From Gallionellaceae bacterium (lineage in GTDB: Bacteria; Pseudomonadota; Gammaproteobacteria; Burkholderiales; Gallionellaceae): 17,877 nt of DNA. Position 1 is the first letter of the stretch. Each line of letters begins with the position of its first letter. The notes under the pieces are model-generated. The model was not told where the DNA came from and did not search any database. It saw only the letters and a list, made by a program, of their open reading frames with translations. Shown in pieces: positions 1 to 7,243 of this stretch. The DNA is taken from NCBI GenBank assembly GCA_030646595.1, contig JAUSKS010000039.1, forward strand, positions 1-17,877, in the 5' to 3' direction. The translations under genes were made by a program, and so were the position numbers.

Positions 1-636
1 CAGAATGATTTTATCTATGATTTTCTCGCGCTGGGATTAATCGGCGTAGTTTATGGAGTGAGTGTATTGCTCAATGCCTGGGGTTTTCTGGCGGTATTTT
101 TTGCTGCTGTGGCGCTACGTCAGACTGAGCTTAAACTGGCCGGTAGCAGCCAGCAGCAGCACCCAGAGGCTCCGCCCATAAATAAAAATTTGAGTGATAG
201 TACACAGCCGGAGGCTGCGCCCACTTTCAGCGAAGCCTCGCTGGTATTTGAAGAACATCTGGAGCGGTTGTCCGAGGTGGTGCTTATTCTGCTGATAGGC
301 GGAACATTGTTTCTCGACTCATGGAGTTGGCAAGCAGTGGCTTTGGGCATATTCCTGTTCATTGTGGTGCGCCCCATTAGTGTATTGCTGGGATTGATGG
401 GCACACGCACTACATGGCGCGTACGCGGCATGGTGGGCTGGTTTGGGGTGCGCGGAATAGGGTCACTCTACTATCTGATGTATGCCATTCAACGCGGCCT
501 GCCGGAAGAATTGGCGCTACAGTTGACGCAACTAACACTCATCGTAGTCACGCTTTCCATTGTGGCGCACGGCACCAGCGTCAAGCCATTGATGAGTATT
601 TTCTGGCGGCGCAACACGCCCCGTCAAAAATTGTGA
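1..636 (+). CDS. Na+/H+ antiporter, NhaP/CPA1 type, C-terminal part (5' end outside window)
   Basis: The reading frame is open from the first base, so this is the C-terminal part (about 211 residues) of a longer protein. A GTG at 58 could be read as a start, but the in-frame hydrophobic sequence before it (FLALGLIGVVYG) continues the same membrane protein. Several hydrophobic segments are visible, including VVLILLIGGTLFL and LTLIVVTLSIVAHGTS. The motif GWFGVRGIGSLYYLMYAI matches the conserved late transmembrane segment of CPA1 cation:proton antiporters, which exchange Na+ or K+ for H+ across the inner membrane. A hydrophilic linker rich in Gln, Pro and Ser (about residues 49-80 of the visible part) interrupts the membrane segments and is less usual. 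The gene is followed at once by a strong terminator. Family call is firm; the ion is not determined. Confidence 0.85.
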   Translation, partial: QNDFIYDFLALGLIGVVYGVSVLLNAWGFLAVFFAAVALRQTELKLAGSSQQQHPEAPPINKNLSDSTQPEAAPTFSEASLVFEEHLERLSEVVLILLIGGTLFLDSWSWQAVALGIFLFIVVRPISVLLGLMGTRTTWRVRGMVGWFGVRGIGSLYYLMYAIQRGLPEELALQLTQLTLIVVTLSIVAHGTSVKPLMSIFWRRNTPRQKL

Positions 637-640
637 AAAA

Positions 641-670
641 GCAGTTGAACCTGGCCATCTGTTCAACTGC
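641..670. terminator. Bidirectional rho-independent terminator between antiporter and DUF305 genes
   Basis: Perfect 10-bp inverted repeat GCAGTTGAAC (641-650) and GTTCAACTGC (661-670) with a 10-nt loop. It is preceded by AAAAA (636-640) and followed by ATTTTA, so it has a T-rich tail in both directions. It sits between two convergent genes, 4 bases after the antiporter stop and 9 bases beyond the DUF305 stop, which fits a shared terminator. Confidence 0.85.
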
Positions 671-679
671 ATTTTAATG

Positions 680-1192
680 CTACTTATTTTGCGAATATTC
701 AGATAGCCAGCGATCCAGCTGGGAGATTTCCCGTGTTTGTGCAGCGATGATGTCTTCGGCCATGCGCGTCAGGGTGAAATCTTTGCCGCTGTTAAGTTGA
801 GTGCGCGCCATGTCCAGCGCTTTTTGATGATGCTTGCGCATATTCACGGCGAAATCATAATCTGCATCGCCACTCTTGGACATACTCTTGCCAGATTTTG
901 ATGAGCTCTTCTGTTGCGACATGTTTTCTCCATTGTTCATGGATGAATCCATCGATCTGTTATTCATGCGGGGCATGTCTGTCATATGAGGAAAATCTGT
1001 TGGGCGGGAGCTATCTGTCATAGGACTAGGGCTGGCCAGCGAGGGAAAATCTGTCGTGCCGGGGGCGGCTGTAGTAGTTTGAGCAAATGACCAAGCGGGA
1101 AACAAGGTAACTGTTAAGGCAAGCACAGCCATCGTGCAGCGGGAAGAAGAGTAACGGTGGAGCAGGGTGTAGCCTGTTGTGTTGTGAGACAT
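680..1192 (-). CDS. Exported Met-rich DUF305 protein
   Basis: A 170-residue exported protein with a C-terminal DUF305 domain. The start at 1192 is chosen because GAGGAGG lies 6 bases upstream of the ATG; the frame is open for 19 more codons upstream but no better site is seen. The N-terminus has a hydrophobic stretch ending AWSFA, a likely signal peptidase I site near residue 37. A low-complexity middle rich in Met, Ser, Asp and Lys follows, including PHMTDMPRMNNRSMDSSM. The end carries the family signature DFAVNMRKHHQKALDMA and IIAAQTREISQLDRWL. DUF305 proteins are ferritin-like helical bundles often encoded with copper-handling genes. The His pair and Met-rich region could bind metal, but that is inference. 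It lies on the same strand as the Sco1-like gene 181 bases upstream. Confidence 0.8.
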   Translation of the reverse strand: MSHNTTGYTLLHRYSSSRCTMAVLALTVTLFPAWSFAQTTTAAPGTTDFPSLASPSPMTDSSRPTDFPHMTDMPRMNNRSMDSSMNNGENMSQQKSSSKSGKSMSKSGDADYDFAVNMRKHHQKALDMARTQLNSGKDFTLTRMAEDIIAAQTREISQLDRWLSEYSQNK

Positions 1193-1275
1193 AATGAACC
1201 TCCTCGATATATAGTAGAAAGTAAGGAGATGGAATAGCAATTCCACCAAGGCGAAACTAACACCTGATTGAAAGA

Positions 1276-1356
1276 TTACTGACTAATACTCTGGGCTATC
1301 GGTTCGCTATCCAACATATCATTACACACTGGGCAAACAAGAATACTGCAACACAT
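1276..1356 (-). CDS. Possible 26-residue Cys-rich mini-ORF between the Sco1-like and DUF305 genes
   Basis: ATG at 1356 and TAA at 1276 enclose a 26-codon ORF, MCCSILVCPVCNDMLDSEPI followed by six more residues. It holds a Cys pair and a CPVC motif. It begins 18 bases after the Sco1-like stop codon and ends about 70 bases before the DUF305 ribosome binding site, on the same strand. No clear Shine-Dalgarno sequence precedes the ATG (AACCAGAAA), so translation is doubtful. Small Cys-motif upstream ORFs that control copper genes are known in other proteobacteria (CutF/CruR type), which is why this is listed. It may equally be chance. Confidence 0.2.
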   Translation of the reverse strand: MCCSILVCPVCNDMLDSEPIAQSISQ

Positions 1357-1373
1357 TTTCTGGTTACATTGCG

Positions 1374-2003
1374 CTATTGATGGGCTTCTGCATGCGGTGC
1401 GCCAGACATTCTGCCGCTGATCCAGTTTTTGCCATTTTTGTATAGATAAGTAATGTCTGCAATAATTTTTTCAGGGGGAGTTGCATAAGGATAGGACAGC
1501 AGCAACTTGCCCGATTTATCCAGCAGGTAGCTGGTGCCGCTGTGATCAAAAACATCGTTAACTTTGCCTTTGATAGTCCGTTTTCTGTACTTCACTAAAA
1601 AAGAAGAGGCAGTGTTATTGATTTCTTTTTGGCTGCCGGTGAGTCCAATGAAATCCTGATCGAAACCAGCAAGGTAGTCAGCCAGTTTTTCTGAGGTATC
1701 ATGCACCGGATCCAAAGTGATAAACACCACGTTAATGGGCTCGCTTGCCATTAACGATTTTTTTACCCGTGCCGCCATTTGCAGGCTGGTGGGGCAGATA
1801 TCGGAGCAGGTGGAATAACCAAAAAATATCAAGCTATACCGGCCTTCAAGTTGTTGCGAGGAAAAAGCCTGTTGGCCTTGATCTATGAGTGAGAAAGAAA
1901 TTTTTTTCTGGAATGGCGGAAGCTCGCCATTTAGCCATTCAGCGTGGACCAATGAGCTATGCAGAACTAACAGGAAATTTAAAAAGAAGAATATTATTTT
2001 CAT
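1374..2003 (-). CDS. Sco1/SenC/PrrC family copper-binding thiol protein
   Basis: A 209-residue exported thioredoxin-fold protein. The first 21 residues (hydrophobic, ending SLVHA) look like a cleavable signal peptide; there is no later membrane segment and no lipobox, so the mature protein is probably soluble in the periplasm. The Sco hallmarks are present: FFGYSTCSDICPTS gives the CxxxC pair at Cys66 and Cys70, and the downstream copper-ligand His is His154 in VFDHSGTSYLL. Sco proteins deliver copper to, or reduce thiols of, the CuA site of cytochrome c oxidase, or act as periplasmic thiol reductases. No oxidase gene lies in this window, so the partner is unknown. The ATG start at 2003 has AGGT about 10 bases upstream. 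The DUF305 gene downstream suggests a joint role in copper handling. Confidence 0.9.
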   Translation of the reverse strand: MKIIFFFLNFLLVLHSSLVHAEWLNGELPPFQKKISFSLIDQGQQAFSSQQLEGRYSLIFFGYSTCSDICPTSLQMAARVKKSLMASEPINVVFITLDPVHDTSEKLADYLAGFDQDFIGLTGSQKEINNTASSFLVKYRKRTIKGKVNDVFDHSGTSYLLDKSGKLLLSYPYATPPEKIIADITYLYKNGKNWISGRMSGAPHAEAHQ

Positions 2004-2021
2004 GAGGGCTACCTAAAATTG

Positions 2022-2030
2022 ATTATATCA
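2022..2030 (-). promoter_or_regulatory. Candidate extended -10 promoter for the Sco1-like gene
   Basis: Read on the minus strand, TGATATAAT is a perfect TATAAT box with the extended TGn element. No good -35 box is found 16-18 bases upstream, as is common for extended -10 promoters. Transcription would start about 12 bases before the ATG. The box also lies inside a short inverted repeat (ATTGA, 5 bases, TCAAT), a possible operator. Confidence 0.4.
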
Positions 2031-2123
2031 ATATATATGGCCCGTTGCTTTTTTAGAGCGTAGCTATTTGATTAACAGAATAAGCATGCAACAATCCCGT
2101 TTCAATTTTTTCTAGGATCCAAT

Positions 2124-3038
2124 ATGAGCCAGCAAGATGTCGTGACTTTGCAGAAAAATTTTTCTATCCGGGGGCAACTTGATTTTATTCAAGACAGCAG
2201 TGGCCTGGTAGTCGCACGTATCGTCAATCAACATGCCCAAGCCAGCATTGCGCTGCAAGGTGCGCATATCATGACTTTTCAGCCCACAGGCGAACATCCT
2301 GTGATCTGGCTGAGTCCGGCGGCCAAGCTGGTTGCCGGGAAATCCATACGTGGCGGGGTGCCTATTTGCTGGCCGTGGTTTGGTGCGCATGCTACCAACA
2401 GCAGTTTTTCGGGCCACGGTTTTGCGCGCACGGTGATGTGGCAAGTGGTGGGCAGTGAAGCCCTGCCGGATGGCAGTACCCGCATTATTTTTGAATTGCC
2501 GCAAAGTTCCATTCCAGCCGCGCAATGGCCGTATTCTTGCCGTGCCCGTAACATTGTTACCGTCGGTAAAACATTAACTGTGGAGCTGGTCACGGAGAAT
2601 ACCGGCAATACAGCTTTTGAAATTGGCGAAGCATTGCATACTTATTTTGCTATCAGCGATGTAGGCAATATGCGCATTAGCGGGCTGGAAAACTGTGTTT
2701 ATCTGGATAAGGTGGGTGCGCCGCAGAGTAGAACACAGCAGGGAAAAATAGCGATTACCAGCGAAGTGGATAGAATTTATATTGATACCGTAGCGGATTG
2801 TGTGATTGAAGATAGTGGCTTTAAGCGCCGTATTCGTATTGCCAAGCAAGGTAGCCGCTCCACCGTGGTATGGAATCCCTGGACAGAGAAGGCGGCCAAG
2901 ATGGGAGATTTTGGCAGTGATACTGGTTATCGCGGTATGGTGTGTGTGGAAAGCGCCAATGCGGCGAATAATGTGGTCAGTGTGGCACCAGGCACTACCC
3001 ATGCGCTACGCGTGGTATATAGCACAGCGGCACTATAA
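2124..3038 (+). CDS. yeaD: Glucose-6-phosphate 1-epimerase-like protein (YeaD family)
   Basis: A 304-residue aldose-1-epimerase-fold enzyme, expected to interconvert alpha and beta anomers of D-hexose 6-phosphates (EC 5.1.3.15) in the cytoplasm. Family motifs are clear: RGGVPICWPWFGAH and GHGFART near the N-terminal third, then EALHTYF with the catalytic His172, and the end block TVVWNPWTEKAAKMGDFG and GMVCVESANA with the catalytic Glu276. Length is normal for the family. The ATG at 2124 has AGGA (2114-2117) 6 bases upstream. The gene is divergent from the Sco1-like gene (120 bases apart) and its stop is only 6 bases from the convergent GGDEF/EAL gene; I see no terminator between them. Confidence 0.9.
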   Translation: MSQQDVVTLQKNFSIRGQLDFIQDSSGLVVARIVNQHAQASIALQGAHIMTFQPTGEHPVIWLSPAAKLVAGKSIRGGVPICWPWFGAHATNSSFSGHGFARTVMWQVVGSEALPDGSTRIIFELPQSSIPAAQWPYSCRARNIVTVGKTLTVELVTENTGNTAFEIGEALHTYFAISDVGNMRISGLENCVYLDKVGAPQSRTQQGKIAITSEVDRIYIDTVADCVIEDSGFKRRIRIAKQGSRSTVVWNPWTEKAAKMGDFGSDTGYRGMVCVESANAANNVVSVAPGTTHALRVVYSTAAL

Positions 3039-3044
3039 ATGTAG

Positions 3045-5444
3045 TTAAGCGTGCGGTAATATTTTTATGACCTCAGTAGCAGATAAGGGCTGACTGAAGT
3101 AATAACCTTGATACTGATCGCAGCCATGTTGACGCAGGAAAGCCAGTTGCGCATCTGTTTCCACACCCTCGGCAATCACTTTCATTTGCATGCTGTGGGC
3201 CAAGGTAATGATCGCTTTAACAATGGACGCGTCGTCCGGGTCGGTGGCAATGTCCATGACAAAGGAATGATCAATTTTCAGCGTATCAATCGGGAAACGC
3301 TTGAGATAACTCAGGCTGGAGTAGCCTGTACCAAAGTCATCAATGGAAATAGCCATGCCTAGCTTGTTTAGTTCGCGTAGAGTTTCTATGGCGTCATCCA
3401 CATTTTCCATGAGCAGGCTCTCGGTAATTTCCAGTTCTATGCGGTGTGCTGCTATTCCGCTGTTGGCCATAATGCGCAGAATGGTTGCTGCCAGCGTCTT
3501 CTGGCGGAATTGTTTAACCGAAAGATTGATGGCCAGCTTGGGAATGTCATATCCCTGCTTGTGCCAGTTTTGTAACTGTTGGCATGCTGCTTCGACTATC
3601 CATTCTCCGATCGGCACGATCAACCCGATTTCTTCAGCCAATGGAATAAATTGCCGCGGCAAAATCAAACCCTTATCGGGGTGCTGCCAGCGCAATAAGG
3701 CTTCCATGCCCATCAGCTTGCCCGTGATCACATCGATAATGGGCTGATAATGTAGCAGCAGTTCCTTGCGCGCCAGGGCATGATGCAAATCAGTGCCCAG
3801 GGAGTGCAATTCTGCTGCTATCTGATTCATTTCCAGCGTATAGAACTGGCAATTGTTGCGCCCCGCTTCCTTGGCGTGATACATCGCGGTATCGCTGTTC
3901 TTAAGCAAGGTATTCACGTCCTGCCCATCATCAGGGTAAATGGCAATGCCGATACTGGCGCTGATATAGAGTTCTTTGTTGTTGATTTGGTAAGGGAGCA
4001 CCAATGCTTCCAGCAGTTTTTCCGCGACTGTTCCTGCATCCTGAGCATTATTTATGCTGGGCAATAACACAATGAATTCATCGCCACCCTGGCGTGCCAC
4101 GGTGTCTTCGGTGCGCACCCCTGCTATGAGTCTGCGGGTTACCGCTTGTAACAGTAGATCACCGACATCGTGCCCCAGGGTATCGTTAATGGTTTTGAAC
4201 TTATCCAGGTCGATAAACAGCACTGCCGCATGTAAATGGCTGCGCTGCACATGTACCAGTACTTGCTCTATACGATCCAGTAATAAATTACGGTTAGGCA
4301 GGCTGGTCAGTGTGTCGTGCGTGGCCAGATGCAAAATACGCTGCTCTGATTCTTTGCGGGCAGTAATGTCGCGCGCCGAGGCAATGAACAGCCGACCTGA
4401 TTCAATGCGGACTTCGTTGGTTTTAAGCTCCAGCGGAAAATGAGTGCCGTTCTTGCGTCTGCCTACTACTTCTCTGCTGACGCCGAGCGTGGGGGGGGTG
4501 TCTGATATATCAGAGTGCCTGAGATAATTGGCATGCAAGCCTTGGCCATGATCCGGTATCAATAGATTGATATTCTGGCCAATAATCTCCTGGTCAGTGT
4601 AGCCAAAAATCTGCTCCGCAGCAGAGTTGAAGGTGGCTACCCTATCATCTTCGCTGATGACGATAATGCCTTCATTGATATTTTCCAGTACAGCGCGAGT
4701 ATAGGTTTCACTGTCGCGCAGCAAGGCATTTGTTTTAAGCGTTTCCTGCTCGCGGCTAACCAGCTCTCGCCGCATGGATTCCAGATCTGCGGCCAGGTCG
4801 GAGACCTCGGTAATATTGGTTACGACAGACAGGCTTTCTGCAGTATGGCCACTGGCAATTTTGCGCGAAGCGGTGCGTAGCTGGCGTATTGATTTGGTCA
4901 AGCGATGACCAAAAAATAAAATGAACAGCAAACTGAACCCGATGTAGGCCGTTGCTAAATAACGGTTGAAGCGGTATAGAATTTGGATACGCTCCAGCGT
5001 GGGCACCTCATCATAGCCCAGTCTGAGTGTGCCTTTGGATTCTGGGGTGGGGCCTGTTACCGGAATGGCAATATAGTAGACATGGTCGCCGTGCTGACCA
5101 AAGAAGAAGTCCTCCTGGAAATCGGTGATACCTGGAGTCGCTAATGTCAGGGCTTGGGCTTTGTCAGGTAACAATTCTGCATACAGCACCTCTCCGGCCA
5201 ACATCAGATCATTGATGGTTTGTTCAATCTGGGCATGTTCGGGTATCTGGGCCAGCAAATTGGCCAGAGTATGCGATTGAGAGCGCGCATAATCAATAAA
5301 CTGCGCCTGATAATCCTGCTGCACCATACGCAGAATGACAGCAAACAGCAGCGGGATCAGCAGGGCGTGTATGAGCAATATGCCCAGTAACATACGGCCT
5401 GTCAGACTGCGGAAAAAATTACCGATCAATCCTGTTCTTCCCAC
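3045..5444 (-). CDS. Membrane HAMP-PAS-GGDEF-EAL c-di-GMP enzyme
   Basis: A 799-residue inner-membrane signalling protein. Order of parts: transmembrane helix at about residues 18-40, periplasmic domain to about 160, second helix (YIGFSLLFILFFGH) to about 182, HAMP-like linker to about 235, PAS domain about 245-365, GGDEF about 375-535, EAL about 550-795. The cyclase motif GGDEF (about 452-456) is intact and preceded by an RTED inhibitory I-site at the usual spacing. The EAL half keeps EALLRW, INLS, EITES, DDFGTGYSS, KID and EGVET, so both activities are possible. The first in-frame start is GTG at 5444, overlapping the upstream gene by 19 bases without a good ribosome site. TTG at 5429 has GGAAG 7 bases upstream and overlaps the upstream stop as TTGA, so it is a strong alternative. 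The two genes before it probably supply its signal. An 8-C run lies in the PAS-coding part. Confidence 0.9.
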   Translation of the reverse strand: MGRTGLIGNFFRSLTGRMLLGILLIHALLIPLLFAVILRMVQQDYQAQFIDYARSQSHTLANLLAQIPEHAQIEQTINDLMLAGEVLYAELLPDKAQALTLATPGITDFQEDFFFGQHGDHVYYIAIPVTGPTPESKGTLRLGYDEVPTLERIQILYRFNRYLATAYIGFSLLFILFFGHRLTKSIRQLRTASRKIASGHTAESLSVVTNITEVSDLAADLESMRRELVSREQETLKTNALLRDSETYTRAVLENINEGIIVISEDDRVATFNSAAEQIFGYTDQEIIGQNINLLIPDHGQGLHANYLRHSDISDTPPTLGVSREVVGRRKNGTHFPLELKTNEVRIESGRLFIASARDITARKESEQRILHLATHDTLTSLPNRNLLLDRIEQVLVHVQRSHLHAAVLFIDLDKFKTINDTLGHDVGDLLLQAVTRRLIAGVRTEDTVARQGGDEFIVLLPSINNAQDAGTVAEKLLEALVLPYQINNKELYISASIGIAIYPDDGQDVNTLLKNSDTAMYHAKEAGRNNCQFYTLEMNQIAAELHSLGTDLHHALARKELLLHYQPIIDVITGKLMGMEALLRWQHPDKGLILPRQFIPLAEEIGLIVPIGEWIVEAACQQLQNWHKQGYDIPKLAINLSVKQFRQKTLAATILRIMANSGIAAHRIELEITESLLMENVDDAIETLRELNKLGMAISIDDFGTGYSSLSYLKRFPIDTLKIDHSFVMDIATDPDDASIVKAIITLAHSMQMKVIAEGVETDAQLAFLRQHGCDQYQGYYFSQPLSATEVIKILPHA

Positions 5445-5935
5445 AGTGTGCTAACGATTTTCAGCTCAGGATGGGCGCTGGCCTCGTCGCTGTACATATA
5501 ACTGAGTGTGCTGGGGTCGTCTTTAAGTGCACTGAGTAATGTGTGCAGTCCAGTGTATACCGGCGGGCGATTGCCTCCCATGCGAAATACTCTGGATAAG
5601 ATTTGGCGCTCATATGCAGGAGTGGACATGAACATGACCTTCTGCATAAATACTTCCTTTAAATAACCATCGGAATGGTTGAGCAGGGGCTTGATGGTTT
5701 GTCCATTATTAAAAATCGGTATGCCCAGATATAATTTGCGCACCTCATCTGCCGTAAGAGGGGCTATGGTGGAAGTATTGCTGGCGACCAGCACTAAATC
5801 CGGTCCCACAGACAGGGCAATAGATATGGGCACCTGCCACCACAGCCAGCAGCAAGCCAGTATCAACAGGCTACGCTTTCTGGTCAGGGCGGGTTTTCTG
5901 AAAAAACCAGGCGTCATGGGAAGACTGCGCTCCAT
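5426..5935 (-). CDS. Small periplasmic phosphate-binding-like (PBP-like) protein
   Basis: A 169-residue protein with a hydrophobic N-terminal segment (SLLILACCWLWWQVPISIAL), so exported or membrane-anchored. The mature part begins VLVASNTSTIAPLTADEVRK and contains LYLGIPIFNNGQTIKPLLNH, resembling the start of PstS-like phosphate-type substrate-binding proteins. It is far shorter than PstS (about 320 residues) and would form roughly one lobe. Such short forms are often encoded beside GGDEF proteins. The ATG at 5935 has AGGTGG 7 bases upstream; an ATG at 5917 makes an ATGA overlap with the preceding stop and is an alternative. Translation is probably coupled in either case. The ligand is unknown and no ABC permease or ATPase is nearby, so a sensing role is more likely than uptake. 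Confidence 0.7.
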   Translation of the reverse strand: MERSLPMTPGFFRKPALTRKRSLLILACCWLWWQVPISIALSVGPDLVLVASNTSTIAPLTADEVRKLYLGIPIFNNGQTIKPLLNHSDGYLKEVFMQKVMFMSTPAYERQILSRVFRMGGNRPPVYTGLHTLLSALKDDPSTLSYMYSDEASAHPELKIVSTLWEEQD

Positions 5936-6993
5936 TCAATAGCCACCTGGCGGAATTTTGTCTGGTCCTGCTGTTCGCTATGCGACAGTTCTAACTTGAG
6001 TGCCTGGTTGCGGGTGAGCGCATAGCGTATTCCAGCCAAGCTGCGGGAACGGACGAATTCCGGACGCAGGTCCAGATAAGGGTCATCCTTTGCACGGGCA
6101 GTATGCTCGACCCGGCCAAACAATATCCAGTTGGCGCGCAGGGAATAATCAGTTTGCAGATAGGCACTGCTAAAGGTATGACTATCGCTTGTGCTGCTTG
6201 CTTCAAGCCGGTTATGTACGAGATACCATTCACCGATCAAGCGTAAATTGCCAAACTCATGGTTGATCTCGGCCCCGACCAGCGTTTGTGTGATGCCGGT
6301 GAGCATGGGCCCCATGCCCATGTCCATAAATACATCTTCAGTCGGAATGCGCGTATACGCAGTGAAAATTCCGAACTCATTCATTTTATCTTCTTGCGCT
6401 TTGTACACCAGCCTGGCAGTGGCTGAAAGTCGGCCATGTTCTTTTGTTGGTTGCAGAATTTCCACCGGTGCCAGACCCATCATCTCCATCTTGGGGCCTA
6501 TGCCCATCGCTGCCGAGTAGCTGAATGGGCTGGCAGTCGTTCCTTCCCACAGTAGCCCGCTGAGGTGCATGGGCAATACACCGCCGCCATGTTCCTCAAA
6601 GGCAACAATGCCGGGGCGGCTGATCGTTGTGGTCAGATAATTACCATGATGAAACTCGGTATTCCAATAGCCTAATGGATTGTGAAAACGCCCTAACCAA
6701 AGGGTGGACGATGCACTGGGTAGCCAGCCAATTTGCAGGCGCTCCATCATTTTATGGTCAGGAGCGGCTATGTATTCCGCCAGAAAGCGGAAGCGCTCGT
6801 GAGTAACCGAGTAAAACGCATCCAGTGAGGGTTCAATCTCATCCTGCGGGTGGTCTATTATCGGGGCATTACGGTGCAAGCCAGCAAGGGTCGGGAATAA
6901 CAGAAATTCACCCTCGTATGCCAGCGCTGTGAGTGGCAGGCAGCATAGTGTTACGAATGTTAAAATGATGGAAAAATTGAACCGTTTACACAC
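5914..6993 (-). CDS. Exported beta-rich protein, probably an outer-membrane porin-like barrel
   Basis: A 359-residue protein whose signal peptide (IILTFVTLCCLPLTALA, cleavage near residue 25) is followed by a sequence rich in alternating polar and aromatic or hydrophobic residues, for example RFRFLAEYIAAPD, LRANWILFGRVEHTARA and ALKLELSHSEQ. This is typical of antiparallel beta strands in outer-membrane barrels. It ends QVAIEWSAVFP, with strand-like character near the C-terminus. I do not recognise a named family. The start is GTG at 6993, with AGGGG about 8 bases upstream. It is first in a three-gene unit: its stop overlaps the PBP-like gene by 22 bases, and that gene overlaps the GGDEF/EAL gene. 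A barrel that admits or binds a ligand for the periplasmic protein is the simplest reading, but is inference. Confidence 0.65.
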   Translation of the reverse strand: MCKRFNFSIILTFVTLCCLPLTALAYEGEFLLFPTLAGLHRNAPIIDHPQDEIEPSLDAFYSVTHERFRFLAEYIAAPDHKMMERLQIGWLPSASSTLWLGRFHNPLGYWNTEFHHGNYLTTTISRPGIVAFEEHGGGVLPMHLSGLLWEGTTASPFSYSAAMGIGPKMEMMGLAPVEILQPTKEHGRLSATARLVYKAQEDKMNEFGIFTAYTRIPTEDVFMDMGMGPMLTGITQTLVGAEINHEFGNLRLIGEWYLVHNRLEASSTSDSHTFSSAYLQTDYSLRANWILFGRVEHTARAKDDPYLDLRPEFVRSRSLAGIRYALTRNQALKLELSHSEQQDQTKFRQVAIEWSAVFP

Positions 6994-7089
6994 CTGTACA
7001 ACCCCTGTGCTTGATTTTTACTGCTTATTTTAAGCGTTATATTATCACTTCCTGTGGTTTTATATGCTGAGTGCATTAAGCGAAGCACG

Positions 7090-7119
7090 TTCTATTAATC
7101 TGCGCCACTCTGTTACAAT
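7090..7119 (+). promoter_or_regulatory. Weak candidate promoter for rhlE
   Basis: TACAAT at 7114-7119 is a good -10 box; TTCTAT at 7090-7095 is a poor -35 at 18-base spacing. If used, the transcript starts near 7126 and has a leader of about 118 bases before the rhlE ATG. Confidence 0.3.
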
Positions 7120-7121
7120 GC

Positions 7122-7198
7122 GCCGCTGCGGCATCGTTCCAGTCTTTGTGCCGCACGCCATATTGGTTTACTAAACACTGCTATCTGCCTAAGACTGG
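7122..7198 (+). promoter_or_regulatory. Structured rhlE leader with mutually exclusive hairpins
   Basis: Three inverted repeats compete in the leader: GCCGC/GCGGC (7122-7126, 7128-7132), GCGGCA/TGCCGC (7128-7133, 7149-7154), and the 8-bp pair CCAGTCTT/AAGACTGG (7139-7146, 7191-7198). The left arm of the last pair lies in the loop of the second, so they cannot form a simple nested fold together. A small GTTTA/TAAAC pair lies inside the long loop. This may be an RNA control element of the helicase gene. No known family is recognised. Confidence 0.35.
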
Positions 7199-7243
7199 CG
7201 CTTTACCAAGCGACAGGCCGATCTTTATATCCAGGAATAATTT

